A stretch of 64,000 bases of DNA, taken from positions 124,001 through 188,000 of the forward strand of contig NZ_FXTS01000006.1 of the NCBI RefSeq assembly GCF_900182785.1. The letters run 5' to 3'. Position 1 is the first letter of the stretch. Every line of letters starts with the position of its first letter. The notes under the pieces are model-generated. The model had not been told where the DNA came from and did no database searches. It was given only the letters and a program-made list of their open reading frames with translations. Shown one piece after another: positions 7,352 through 16,652 of the stretch. Source of the stretch: Oceanospirillum linum. GTDB lineage: Bacteria > Pseudomonadota > Gammaproteobacteria > Pseudomonadales > Halomonadaceae. Position numbers and translations under genes: made by a program.

Positions 7352-8764
7352 TCAGGTATTGAAACCTGAGAGTGGATTGTAATACCAGAGTGAGGCGCTG
7401 GTGATCAGCCACATAATCACGCCGTAATGCAGGTTATTCTTCAGCGCCTGCTTTGTACTGATAAAGTAGCGCCCCCGCAATGAAAGGTTCATTCCTGACA
7501 TTGGGCTGCAGGCCGTTCCTATCCCCCAGCTGGCAAGAAAAACCATCGCCAGCAGATCCATCGGTGGTTCCGTGGGCACCATAAGGCCACTGATGGTGGC
7601 AATGCTGATCACAGGGTGAACCCCCAGAAGCGAAAGAATCAGCATGGCAAGCAGCAATAATGATGTCACCAGTGGTGTCAGCTGAGGAATCGGCAATTGA
7701 TCCGAATAGAGTGTAAACAGAGTCCCCAGTCCTGCTGCCATCGTGCCCGCTGCCAGAAACAGCGCCAGTTCGTTACCCATGCGGGCAAGACGGGTATTGG
7801 TATGGTTTCTCAGTTTTTTCACCAGCGGCTTACGTTTAAACAGCAAAACACCAACGGCCGTTAACGGTGAAAGAATACTGATAATCTGTAGCACTGAGAG
7901 CGTTGGGAACAGGTAATGGGCGCTAATCACCGCCAATGCCAGAAATGCCGGTAAGGCCAGACTATTGATCCGCATCGGATAGCCAGTAAAGGAATCAGCT
8001 TTTGGCCGCAGCTCAAAGTAGGTAATCAGAATACCGGTAATCGCCAGTGGAATACCTGCCTGCATCAGTACCAGAAGGTTAGCACCAGGAGCATAAGTTA
8101 GCGCAACCGCAACGGCGGCAAAAAAGGGCGACCAGAATGCCCCCGCGCAAAACGCCCGGGATAAAACCTGGTGTTGGGTATTTTTTAGTGTGTTGCCATC
8201 GCCGCTGGCGGAGGCAAAGCGATCCGCCATAATGAAAACGATCGACATATTGATCACAGCACCAAACAGATGGACGCCTGCTAACGTTTGTTTAAGAGCT
8301 GTTTTTCCTTCCGATAGGGCTTCCGGTTCCTCATCGGGCTCTTTAGCGGCAACCATGGACAGAAAGCTCACTGCCATCAGCATTGCCAGCAGATTACCGT
8401 TTGAACTGATCGCTGTCTGCCAGGGCAGATCTGCACCTTGTATCACACTCCACCCCATACTGCCGAAGCCCACCAGCATCAGAAGCCCAGCCTGACGGCG
8501 GGTTGCAACTGCCAGTTGACTCCAGCTAAGGGCCAGTGCAGTCCAGAGCAGGAGCCCCGGCCAGATCAACGACAGATGGGTGATCGGGTTACTGGCGGTC
8601 AGCAACAGAGCCAAAACCATAGCGCCGCCGATCAGCTGATAGCGCACAGAAGGTTTATCCGCAGGGTTAACAGGAGGCTGTGGCTGAGATAGCTCGGGTT
8701 CGTGAGGCTGATCGGGCTGAGAAGATAACTGAGTTTGAATGCCGTTATCGGTAGTCTGAGACAC
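7352..8764 (-). CDS. Polytopic membrane protein, possible ion-transporter-superfamily carrier
   Basis: 470 residues with a soluble, Pro/Gln-rich N-terminus (about 1-45) and then about 10-12 hydrophobic helices. The layout of two halves joined by a basic loop (KRKPLVKKLRNHTNTR) and the re-entrant-like segments (FCAGAFWSPFFAA; ACSPMSGMNLSLRG) recall anion carriers of the IT/DASS type. I do not recognise a specific family and the substrate is unknown. The start is GTG (8764). It is divergent from trmA with about 300 bases between, and has no operon partner. Confidence 0.65.
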   Translation of the reverse strand: MSQTTDNGIQTQLSSQPDQPHEPELSQPQPPVNPADKPSVRYQLIGGAMVLALLLTASNPITHLSLIWPGLLLWTALALSWSQLAVATRRQAGLLMLVGFGSMGWSVIQGADLPWQTAISSNGNLLAMLMAVSFLSMVAAKEPDEEPEALSEGKTALKQTLAGVHLFGAVINMSIVFIMADRFASASGDGNTLKNTQHQVLSRAFCAGAFWSPFFAAVAVALTYAPGANLLVLMQAGIPLAITGILITYFELRPKADSFTGYPMRINSLALPAFLALAVISAHYLFPTLSVLQIISILSPLTAVGVLLFKRKPLVKKLRNHTNTRLARMGNELALFLAAGTMAAGLGTLFTLYSDQLPIPQLTPLVTSLLLLAMLILSLLGVHPVISIATISGLMVPTEPPMDLLAMVFLASWGIGTACSPMSGMNLSLRGRYFISTKQALKNNLHYGVIMWLITSASLWYYNPLSGFNT

Positions 8765-9066
8765 AGAGACCTGCCCACTTCAGAATAGGGTTGTGTTGAA
8801 TTGGCCAGCGCTCCTTACCCGCCTATGCTGAAGCGGTAGGCTGTAAAAGAGATCAAAACAGAATAAACAAACTGACCATTAGATAGGCTCATCATACGCT
8901 GATGGCAAGGCTTTTTCGAGCAGCGGCTGTGGGGCAAATTGAGAAATAATCAATCAGTCCCAGGTTCGGCAGACTTGAGCTGAGGGGATTTCCTGTTATG
9001 CTCTGCGCCCTTGTAAAACACTGTCCATCAGCCAGTGATCAATCTACCGAACATTGAGGTTATTCC
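8765..9066. other. Divergent promoter region, membrane protein / trmA
   Basis: About 300 bases. TATGCT at 8997-9002 could be a -10 element for trmA. No other structure is evident. Confidence 0.3.
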
Positions 9067-10167
9067 GTGGCCCTACCCGTTGTTGAACCTGAAAACTATA
9101 CCGCCCTGCTTGAAGAGAAAGCCAACCGGATTCGTGAGCAATTCGCAGCTTTTCATCCGCCAGAGCTGGAAGTCTTTGCGTCGCCAGCCAGCCACTACCG
9201 TATGCGTGCCGAGTTCCGCGTTTGGCACAAGGGTGATGATCTCTTCTATGTGATGTTTGATATCGGTGAAGATCCGAAAACTGACCGCAAAACCGTGCGA
9301 ATGGATCAGTACCCGGTGGCCAATGAGCGTATCAATGAATTGATGCCTGCCCTGCTGGATGAGATCCGTGATGTGTCGGAACTGCGCCGTCGTCTGTTTC
9401 AGGTGGAGTTTCTCACCAGTCAATCCGGTGAAGCCCTGATTACCCTGATCTACCACCGTGCCCTGGGTAATGAGTGGGAAGCACTGGCCCGTGAACTGCA
9501 GACCAAACTGGGTGTGCGCATTATTGGCCGTAGCCGCAAACAGCGCATCGTACTGGATCTGGATTACGTGATCGAAACCATGAAGGTAGGAGAGCGCACA
9601 CTGGAATATCAGCAGGTAGAAAACAGCTTCACCCAGCCGAATGCAGCTCTGTGCGAAAAGATGCTTAACTGGGCCGTAGATGTCAGCAAAGGCGTGGGCG
9701 GTGACTTAGTCGAGCTGTACTGCGGTAATGGCAACTTTACCCTGGCGCTGGCGGATAACTTTGATCATGTGGTCGCAACCGAAATATCCAAGACATCGGT
9801 ACGTTCTGCCCACTTCAATATCGAACGTAACGGTATTGAAAATGTGAAGGTCGCCCGGGTTTCCAGTGAAGAGTTCAGCGATGCTTTAGCGGGTAAAACT
9901 GAGATGCGTCGTCTGGAAGGTTTTGATCTGGACCGCCGTAACTTCACGACCGTGCTGGTGGACCCGCCTCGCGCCGGTCTGGATGAAAACACGGTGCAGC
10001 AGATCGCTCAGTACGACAATATTATCTATGTTTCCTGCAACCCGGACACCCTGCATGAGAATATGCTGGAACTGAACAAGACCCATAAAGTGGTACGTTT
10101 TGCCATGTTTGATCAGTTCCCGTATACCCATCATATTGAAAGCGGTGTCTTTATGGTACGTCGCTGA
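9067..10167 (+). CDS. trmA: tRNA (uracil-5-)-methyltransferase
   Basis: Makes ribothymidine at U54 in the T-loop of tRNAs using SAM; the E. coli enzyme also modifies tmRNA. It has 366 residues, the same length as E. coli TrmA. The class I methyltransferase motif LVELYCGNGNFTLALA binds SAM (about 215-230). VDPPRAGLD and YVSCNPDTL hold the catalytic cysteine. The C-terminal HHIESGVFMVRR carries the general-base glutamate. The start is GTG at 9067 with GAGGT about 8 bases upstream. A strong terminator follows. Confidence 0.96.
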   Translation: MALPVVEPENYTALLEEKANRIREQFAAFHPPELEVFASPASHYRMRAEFRVWHKGDDLFYVMFDIGEDPKTDRKTVRMDQYPVANERINELMPALLDEIRDVSELRRRLFQVEFLTSQSGEALITLIYHRALGNEWEALARELQTKLGVRIIGRSRKQRIVLDLDYVIETMKVGERTLEYQQVENSFTQPNAALCEKMLNWAVDVSKGVGGDLVELYCGNGNFTLALADNFDHVVATEISKTSVRSAHFNIERNGIENVKVARVSSEEFSDALAGKTEMRRLEGFDLDRRNFTTVLVDPPRAGLDENTVQQIAQYDNIIYVSCNPDTLHENMLELNKTHKVVRFAMFDQFPYTHHIESGVFMVRR

Positions 10168-10216
10168 CCATGTGAGCTGTTGCTCTTCCGTTTAAGTTTC
10201 ACTGCCGATATGAAAA

Positions 10217-10254
10217 GCCCTGTTCGTTGCTGCTAGGCACTGAACAGGGTTTTT
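10217..10254 (+). terminator. Intrinsic terminator after trmA
   Basis: CCCTGTTC / GAACAGGG perfect 8-bp stem with a 16-base loop and TTTTT after it. It also has AAAA on the other side and may stop the convergent bat transcript. Confidence 0.8.
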
Positions 10255-10310
10255 GCTTTTCAGGTTCTTTGCATTCTTTTTGTTGTTATTTGTGGGGCGG
10301 CTACTGCTGG

Positions 10311-12020
10311 CTATCCCGGATAAAGCTCAGGCAACGGCTGGTCTTTTTGTCTGGAGACCCGTTTGATGCCTTCACTGGCAGTAGCCAGATCACTACCTTG
10401 CCAGCTCTCAGGCTTGGCGTTAGGGCCGAATAGCACCATCTGTAACTGGTGCAATGCCTTATCGAACTCTGGTGTTGTTTGTGGCGCTTCAACACGCTGC
10501 CATTTCCGCCAGGCGTCCCATGCGGCTCTGGCCTGATTCTGCTGGCAAGCGTTTAAAAGTGCCTGTCGAAAGATTGGATTTTCCACAAAGGCCATTGTTT
10601 TTGTCTGATTTTTTGCAACACCGTTTTGGCCCAGGTTATGAAGTAGCTGCTGTCGGGCAAATATAAGTTGTTGTCTGCTTTGCCACAGAAATAGGGCCAA
10701 TATGGCGCTTAATATTGAAAAAAACAGTGCCGCGATCTGCCATAAAAAACTATTGCCAGCCTGAGATTGAACCGGTGGGGCAATCGTATCTGAAGGAGTT
10801 GCCTTTACCTTTTCCGGCTCGGGGGCGCGCGCCGGATCAGCACTTATGTTGAGTGGAAGGGGCTCAAGTGCCGCATATTCCAGCTTGTTTGTATTGGTGT
10901 TCCACCAGGGAATGCGAACCTCGGGCAACCTGAGCACCCCTGTGGCCGTTGGGATCAGGGCGATACTGAGTGTTTTCTCCCCCACTAATCCTGTACCACT
11001 TTGGTTCAGGTTTTCCGGGTACTCATTCAATTGTGGCTGCTCCGGGTACTGGCGTACCCCCTGCATTACAGGCATTTCAATAGGTGGTAGCTGGGCTGCA
11101 GTCAACCCTCTGGCTTGCAGTGTCAGTTTTCGGGTCAGAGGTGTGCCTTCCTGCCATTGGGCATAGTTACCACTCCACTGTTGGCTTAAGGTTACTGACT
11201 TAGCCGGTAGCCACTGAGCATCTGCCGGGAAGCTATCCGGTACAGGAAGAACATTGATTTTATGCTCAGGGCTTTGAATGCGAATATGTTTTAAGCCCCC
11301 CAGAGAATAACGGTTCTGAACCCGTACACGACCACTAAAGGTTTGTGGAGGCAGTACCAGCTCACCGCTGCTTTGCGGATAAAGCGCGAATTGCCACTCT
11401 GCTACATTGTAAAGGCGGCCATCAATACGGGCTTCAAAGTCCTTTCGATTACCCAGCTGTACCATGAGAACATTTTCCAGCTCCAGGTCCGTCAGGCCGT
11501 GGTCTGAGATGCTAGTGGCATAGTAAAGGCGCAGGGTGTAAACCAGCTGCTGCTGAACATAGATGCTGCCACTGTGGTCTATCTCGCTATGTAAAAAAAT
11601 ATCTGCGCTGGCCTGCGTGTTTTCCGGTTCAGCTCTTACCTCAAGCGTAATAGGCTGACTGCTGACATCTCCGATGGTTATGGCCGGTATGATCAGAGTA
11701 CCGGTACGGCGAGGCAGTAAAGAGATTTCCCAGATTCGTTCCGAATGGTTTTCACCATTGATAATCTGAATATTGGTGCGTACCTGCTGAGCCAACACCT
11801 CAAAATCCTGATAAAGTTCGGCTAGCTCCGGGTCTCCGGTCAATTCCAGACCAGGGGCCTTCAGAAAGAGCGTGACGCTTTCATTTTCTGTCAGGCGGGT
11901 GCGGTCAACACTGGCTTCCAGGCTGTTGGCCTGAGCGTGAAAAGAGAAAAAAAGAGCCATAATGACCAGCGTCATTCTGAGGTTCAGAAGAAAAGTTTGA
12001 TGGGGGATAAGGCTTACCAT
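10311..12020 (-). CDS. batD: BatD-like protein (BatD/oxygen tolerance family)
   Basis: Last gene of the moxR-bat operon. It has 569 residues with a cleavable signal peptide ending near SFHAQA (about 32), a long beta-rich periplasmic part of repeated immunoglobulin-like segments (about 33-410), one membrane helix (about 430-450, WQIAALFFSILSAILALFLW) and a cytoplasmic helical tail. Bat proteins form membrane complexes that work with MoxR ATPase. They were first linked to aerotolerance and are now thought to be envelope stress or protein-maturation factors. Its start overlaps the end of batB by 7 bases, indicating translational coupling. Confidence 0.85.
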   Translation of the reverse strand: MVSLIPHQTFLLNLRMTLVIMALFFSFHAQANSLEASVDRTRLTENESVTLFLKAPGLELTGDPELAELYQDFEVLAQQVRTNIQIINGENHSERIWEISLLPRRTGTLIIPAITIGDVSSQPITLEVRAEPENTQASADIFLHSEIDHSGSIYVQQQLVYTLRLYYATSISDHGLTDLELENVLMVQLGNRKDFEARIDGRLYNVAEWQFALYPQSSGELVLPPQTFSGRVRVQNRYSLGGLKHIRIQSPEHKINVLPVPDSFPADAQWLPAKSVTLSQQWSGNYAQWQEGTPLTRKLTLQARGLTAAQLPPIEMPVMQGVRQYPEQPQLNEYPENLNQSGTGLVGEKTLSIALIPTATGVLRLPEVRIPWWNTNTNKLEYAALEPLPLNISADPARAPEPEKVKATPSDTIAPPVQSQAGNSFLWQIAALFFSILSAILALFLWQSRQQLIFARQQLLHNLGQNGVAKNQTKTMAFVENPIFRQALLNACQQNQARAAWDAWRKWQRVEAPQTTPEFDKALHQLQMVLFGPNAKPESWQGSDLATASEGIKRVSRQKDQPLPELYPG

Positions 12021-13882
12021 GGTGCTCGTCCTTCAGGCAGCGGTTCACGGCGCTGATTAGCTTCATATTCAAATTTTCGGCGTAAAAGACCTGCTGGGTC
12101 ATCCGGGATGCGGCGCAGCCACTGCTCCAGAGAAAGTTCCTCTTCACTCATTCCTGAGTTGGTTGAACTGTTCTGGTCTGATGTGTTGTCGGTCTTCTGT
12201 TCGGATTGCTGCTTTGCCAGTCGGTCTTGTTGCTTCTTTTCCTGCTCCGCCAGCTTATCCAGAACGGATTGCTCTGGCTCTCCCTGGTCTGCCATCTCCG
12301 GGCTGTTTGGGCCAAACATGGATGAATCATCATCCGGGCCCAGCCTTTGATCCCTGTTAGGTTCTGATGATTGGCTTCCATCTGAAGTTGGATTCCCGGG
12401 TGACCCTCCCTGGTTATCCATACCGGCCGGGGAGTCGGCTGAAGAATTGTTGCTTTGTGGATTCTGAGCCTTCTGTTTCTGCGGCTCTGACTGACTCTGA
12501 TTTGAAGCGTTCTGTTGTGCTTTTTGCTGGTTTTTTTCCTGCTGCTTCAGCAGCTCTTCAATCAAAGCTCTATTGTATTCAGCATCCTTGAGTGCTGGGT
12601 TTTGCTCCAATGCTTTACTGTAGGCATTCATGGCTTCATCAAAGCGCCCCAGTTTTGCTAACGCATTACCACGGTTGTAATGCGCCAGAGGAGTATCACT
12701 TTTCGAAAATTCGCTAATTGCCTGTGGGTAGTCTTTTTGCCGGTAAAGGGCGCTGCCCCGCCAAAGAGGGTCTTCTAACAGTTTCTGGGCTTCTGAGTAG
12801 TGACCTTGAGTAAAGGCTTTTTCACCCTGTATTTGTGGGGTTTCAGGCCAGAAGGCAAAAACCGGCTTTGGCGTTCCCAGAAGAACGAACAGCGGCAGTA
12901 TCAGTAACCAGTTCCTGCGAAAGGCCAGTGCTATCAGTGGTAAAACCGGTAGCAGGAACCAATGCCCCTGTTCAATCCAAAGGGGGAGTTGGGCCTGGCT
13001 CTCTTTCAGTTCCTGTTGGGCTATCTCTTGAGGCAGCAGTGCTCTCAGGTCATCGTCATCCAAAGTGATAGGATGAATCAGAGCGTTAACAGAGGCCGCA
13101 AATGAAGAGATGTCAGCCCGATCCAATTTGCTGATAATAACGTTGCCTTGCGGATCTTTGACAAAGCCCTGGTGATCCAGAGGGATTGGTGCCCCGGCTT
13201 CGGTACCTACGGTCATAATGCTGAGTTTAAGGTTATTGGGCAGCTGTTTGCGAATAGCTTTTTGGGCCTGATGATCGAGGCCATCTGTCATCAGTAGCAG
13301 GCGCGCTTTCTGAAAACCTGATTGACGAACCAGTTCAACGGCTTTGCTTATGCCCGCTTCAGCGGCACTACCTAGTTTGGGCATCATGAGAGGGTCAAGT
13401 GCGGGCAACAGATTCCGGATCGTTGCGGTGTCCTGAGTCAGAGGTGTTACGACGTGGGCATCACCGCTGTAGACGACTAATGCGGTCATACCCTCATCAC
13501 GCTGTTTCAGAAGATCCTGCAGCTTTTGTTTGCTTCGGGTGATGCGGTTTGGCTGGCTGTCTTCGGCAAGCATGGACAGCGACAGGTCCAGTACGATGAC
13601 CAGGTTGTCTTGCTTGATAAGTGCTGGTCTGGACTGCTGGCTCCAGCTTGGTCCCGCCAAAGCGATACCGGCAAGACTCAGAGCTGTGAGAGTCCAAAGC
13701 AGATAACCGGGCTGTTTCTCCGGTTTTGCCAATAGTTGTTGCTGAAGATCCGGGCGCATGCGGTCCTGCCAGGGGTTGCTGGCGTGGCGGAAACGCAGAT
13801 ACCAGATCACCTGAATGACGACCAGGGGGATCAGTAACAGAGCCCAGGGGCGGGCGAAGTGAAAGCTATTCAGCAGTTCCAA
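12014..13882 (-). CDS. batB: VWA domain plus TPR protein (BatB-BatC fusion)
   Basis: 622 residues. Two membrane helices (about 8-28 and 57-77) precede a von Willebrand A domain with an intact metal site (VLDLSLS at about 96-102). Another membrane pair follows at about 300-345. A TPR unit comes next (YNRGNALAKLGRFDEAMNAY and following, about 400-440). The rest is a long Gln/Ser/Asn-rich low-complexity tail ending in GRAPW. In some bacteria the VWA and TPR parts are separate genes (BatB and BatC); here they are one chain. The start is TTG at 13882 with GGAG 5 bases upstream. Confidence 0.87.
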   Translation of the reverse strand: MELLNSFHFARPWALLLIPLVVIQVIWYLRFRHASNPWQDRMRPDLQQQLLAKPEKQPGYLLWTLTALSLAGIALAGPSWSQQSRPALIKQDNLVIVLDLSLSMLAEDSQPNRITRSKQKLQDLLKQRDEGMTALVVYSGDAHVVTPLTQDTATIRNLLPALDPLMMPKLGSAAEAGISKAVELVRQSGFQKARLLLMTDGLDHQAQKAIRKQLPNNLKLSIMTVGTEAGAPIPLDHQGFVKDPQGNVIISKLDRADISSFAASVNALIHPITLDDDDLRALLPQEIAQQELKESQAQLPLWIEQGHWFLLPVLPLIALAFRRNWLLILPLFVLLGTPKPVFAFWPETPQIQGEKAFTQGHYSEAQKLLEDPLWRGSALYRQKDYPQAISEFSKSDTPLAHYNRGNALAKLGRFDEAMNAYSKALEQNPALKDAEYNRALIEELLKQQEKNQQKAQQNASNQSQSEPQKQKAQNPQSNNSSADSPAGMDNQGGSPGNPTSDGSQSSEPNRDQRLGPDDDSSMFGPNSPEMADQGEPEQSVLDKLAEQEKKQQDRLAKQQSEQKTDNTSDQNSSTNSGMSEEELSLEQWLRRIPDDPAGLLRRKFEYEANQRREPLPEGRAPW

Positions 13883-13900
13883 GGTGGCTCCTTACCTGTA

Positions 13901-15034
13901 TCAAGGTGATTCCTTACCTTTAGCGCTATTGAGTTCCGGCACGGTATCCCCTTCCGGTGTACTGGCTTGCTCCCGCCAATACACGAGGAACCAGCGTCCT
14001 GCGAAAGCTATGATCAGAGAAGCAAAAATCAGCAGCAAAGGCCAATAAATGAGGCTATGGCGGGGTCGAAACACCTGTGACTGCTGCTCAACAGGCTCCA
14101 GTCGGTCAAGCTCTCTGTAAATTGCATCCAGCTCTTCTGTGCTGCGTGCACGGAAGTAATTACCACCGGTGGCACTTGCAATATTTCTCAGGGTTATCTC
14201 ATCAAGATCCTGAGAGGGATTAATACGCCGGGTAAGACCAAACAGGGTTTCTACCTCCAGCTCATCGGCGCCAATCCCTATGGTATAAATTTTGAGCTGC
14301 TGGCTGGCGGCCAGTTGTGCCGCCTGAATGGGATCGATAGCACCGGCTGTATTAGCACCATCGGTCAGCAAAATCAGAATGCGACCCTCCTCCGGCTGAT
14401 CTTTCAGGCGTTTAGTACCTAAACCGATGGCATCACCTATGGCGGTCTGATCACCGGCCATGCGAAGCTCAATCTCATTCAGTTGGGCTGAAACGGTTTT
14501 GCGGTCATGGGTGATGGGGACGTGGAGATAAGCTTGTGTGCCAAATACGATCAGCCCAAGTCTGTCGCCTTCACGACGAAGTACAAAATCCGATACGATC
14601 TCTTTAACTGCTGTTAGTCGATCCGTACGCTCTTCGTGTAACACCATATCATCCATCTGCATACTGCCTGAAATATCCACCGCTAACATCAGATCCCGGC
14701 CTTTATTTGGCAAAGGCTGGGGTTCCCCGATCCATTGAGGGTGGGATGTTGCTATAACAAGCAATACCCAAATCCAGCTACCGACAATAAGGCGTAACGT
14801 TTTTCGTTGGCTACGCAGTGCCCCACTTTTGATACTTTGAGTTGCGCTAAGCCAGGCAATACGTAAACGGTAATGCCGGGGAGAAGCAGGTGGCATAAAC
14901 CGGTATACCAGCCAGGGTAGTGGCAGCATTAGAAAAACCCAGGGCCAGACAAAGTGCACCTGACTAAGGGATACGAAAAAAACGGAGAAAAAGTTTAGCT
15001 GTGATAAGGCGTCTAAAGCTGTCGCTTGATCCAC
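13901..15034 (-). CDS. batA: VWA domain membrane protein BatA
   Basis: 377 residues. An N-terminal membrane part (about 25-105) is followed by a VWA domain whose metal-ion-dependent adhesion site is complete (AVDISGSMQ, then a Thr and LLTDGANT). A C-terminal membrane helix is at about 325-347. It acts with BatB and MoxR at the inner membrane. The chosen start is GTG at 15034, overlapping the DUF4381 gene by 22 bases; a start nearer VFLMLPLPW is possible. Confidence 0.87.
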   Translation of the reverse strand: MDQATALDALSQLNFFSVFFVSLSQVHFVWPWVFLMLPLPWLVYRFMPPASPRHYRLRIAWLSATQSIKSGALRSQRKTLRLIVGSWIWVLLVIATSHPQWIGEPQPLPNKGRDLMLAVDISGSMQMDDMVLHEERTDRLTAVKEIVSDFVLRREGDRLGLIVFGTQAYLHVPITHDRKTVSAQLNEIELRMAGDQTAIGDAIGLGTKRLKDQPEEGRILILLTDGANTAGAIDPIQAAQLAASQQLKIYTIGIGADELEVETLFGLTRRINPSQDLDEITLRNIASATGGNYFRARSTEELDAIYRELDRLEPVEQQSQVFRPRHSLIYWPLLLIFASLIIAFAGRWFLVYWREQASTPEGDTVPELNSAKGKESP

Positions 15035-15507
15035 TGTCTTACTACCTCAATCAAGGCGTTCTCATCAAATGCTTCCGGAGAGGGTTGGTAAGCCTGAATT
15101 AGTACTTGCCCGATACCCTGACTGAACTCCTGAGTCTGACCACTACGATCCAGAAATGTCAGCCAGTTCCGCCCGGCCAAGGGTGAAATTTTTTCCCGGT
15201 CATAATTGATCATGGCCATGCGGCGCAGCAGCATATTCAGTTCGTTCAACAGGCGCTGGTGTTCTCCATGTTCGTTGAAGCGTGCCTGCATGGCTTCCAG
15301 TTCAGCCAATGCATAACGGCGTGTTCGGGTGCGCATATAGTAACGGCGTGCCAAAACCCCGATAATGATAACCGCCAGAATACCGGCAACGGAGATCCAC
15401 CAGGTGTTGATGCTGTGTGTCCAGCCACCAGAAGGTTCCGGAATATGTATATCTTTAAGTTGATCCAGTAATTTGGATGCTTCTTGAGTGACGTGTGCGG
15501 TGCTCAT
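15013..15507 (-). CDS. DUF4381 domain membrane protein
   Basis: 164 residues with a short N-terminal segment (LKDIHIPEPSGGW, typical of the family), one membrane helix at about 33-52, and a cytoplasmic helical domain with LLRRMAMINYDR and GRNWLTFLDR. Such proteins almost always sit between the DUF58 and VWA genes of MoxR operons, as here. Its molecular role is unknown. There are 164 bases between this start and the end of the DUF58 gene upstream, the only real gap in the operon. Confidence 0.85.
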   Translation of the reverse strand: MSTAHVTQEASKLLDQLKDIHIPEPSGGWTHSINTWWISVAGILAVIIIGVLARRYYMRTRTRRYALAELEAMQARFNEHGEHQRLLNELNMLLRRMAMINYDREKISPLAGRNWLTFLDRSGQTQEFSQGIGQVLIQAYQPSPEAFDENALIEVVRQWIKRQL

Positions 15508-15671
15508 TCAGCGGGGCTCCTGCCGAGCTCTATTCGTTTGTTGTCGTGAACAGATATCATGGATGCTATATGTAATACATTTTTTATTTATATTTTTTAG
15601 GTATCTGTTTGTTGTTTCTGACTTTTTTGTCCCAAAACAGGGATCGTCATTATACCGGTTTAACGTCGGTT

Positions 15672-16652
15672 TTACCGGGAACCTCTGGCAAAAAACTGTT
15701 TCAGTTTGTCAGTTGGTTTCTCATGTGTTGACAGGGATATAAAATGCCCCCGGGTTTTTTGTATAGCTTGTCTGAGAGCATCTCTGTGCAGGTCAAACTC
15801 TCTCCGGTAACGCTTTTGCTCTGCGGGCTTGGTGCCGTCGTAGTAGAAATCCTGGTTGCCATCGGTCAGAAAACAGGCACCCATTGGTAATTCCCGTTCT
15901 AATACATCGCTGACCTGAATGGCAACAAGGGTATGGCTACGGCTGAGCTGTGTCAGAATGGATAAATCTTCCAGATCCAGAGACCAGAAATCACTGATGA
16001 GTACAATCAAGCTACCATGTCCTGGCTGTACCGCAATTTGCCGTAGCACCTGATTCATGCGGCCGGTTTGGGACCGGCTTTTCGCTTGGGTGATGTTAAG
16101 CCCCAGATCACAGCTGGTTTTCAGTAAAGGCAGAAGTCCTTTATGCCGGGCTTTGGGTTTTATCAGGCGTGCCTCTTCACCATTAAACACCAGCCCACCG
16201 CAACGATCTCCCCGATAGCTTAGAGCCCAGCCGAGTGTAGCGGCGGTATTAGCTGCTTGTTCCGCTTTACTACGCAGGCTGCCGAATAGCATTGAGGCTG
16301 ACAGATCGACAACCAGGTGAGCCGGTCTCTCCCGCTCCTCCATAAAGACTTTGGTGTGGGGTCGGCGTGTACGGGCCGTTACCTTCCAGTCCATCAGGCG
16401 AATGTCATCCCCCGGCTGGTAGTTCCGTATTTCACTTAGCTCCATACCCCGCCCTTGCTGGCGGGAGCGGTGCTGACCAGCCAGCGTCGAGCCAGTGGGA
16501 GAGCGTAAATTTAACCCCAGGAGGTTTTTAGACTCCTGCAGCCGACTGAGCCGCTCCAGTCTTAGCTCTGGCAGGAAGGGGGTTTCCATATCCTGTATTG
16601 GCTCTGGCCGCAGGCTCTTGCGGATCTGTTGCCATGCAGAATGCAGCATCAA
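15672..16652 (-). CDS. DUF58 domain protein of the MoxR operon
   Basis: 326 residues. The DUF58 signature is EIRNYQPGDDIRLMDWKVTA in the middle, followed by a VWA-like part (VVDLSASM) that keeps the DxSxS metal motif. Proteins of this family are presumed clients or adaptors of MoxR ATPases. The ATG overlaps the moxR stop by 4 bases (ATGA), so translation is coupled. Confidence 0.9.
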   Translation of the reverse strand: MMLHSAWQQIRKSLRPEPIQDMETPFLPELRLERLSRLQESKNLLGLNLRSPTGSTLAGQHRSRQQGRGMELSEIRNYQPGDDIRLMDWKVTARTRRPHTKVFMEERERPAHLVVDLSASMLFGSLRSKAEQAANTAATLGWALSYRGDRCGGLVFNGEEARLIKPKARHKGLLPLLKTSCDLGLNITQAKSRSQTGRMNQVLRQIAVQPGHGSLIVLISDFWSLDLEDLSILTQLSRSHTLVAIQVSDVLERELPMGACFLTDGNQDFYYDGTKPAEQKRYRREFDLHRDALRQAIQKTRGHFISLSTHEKPTDKLKQFFARGSR

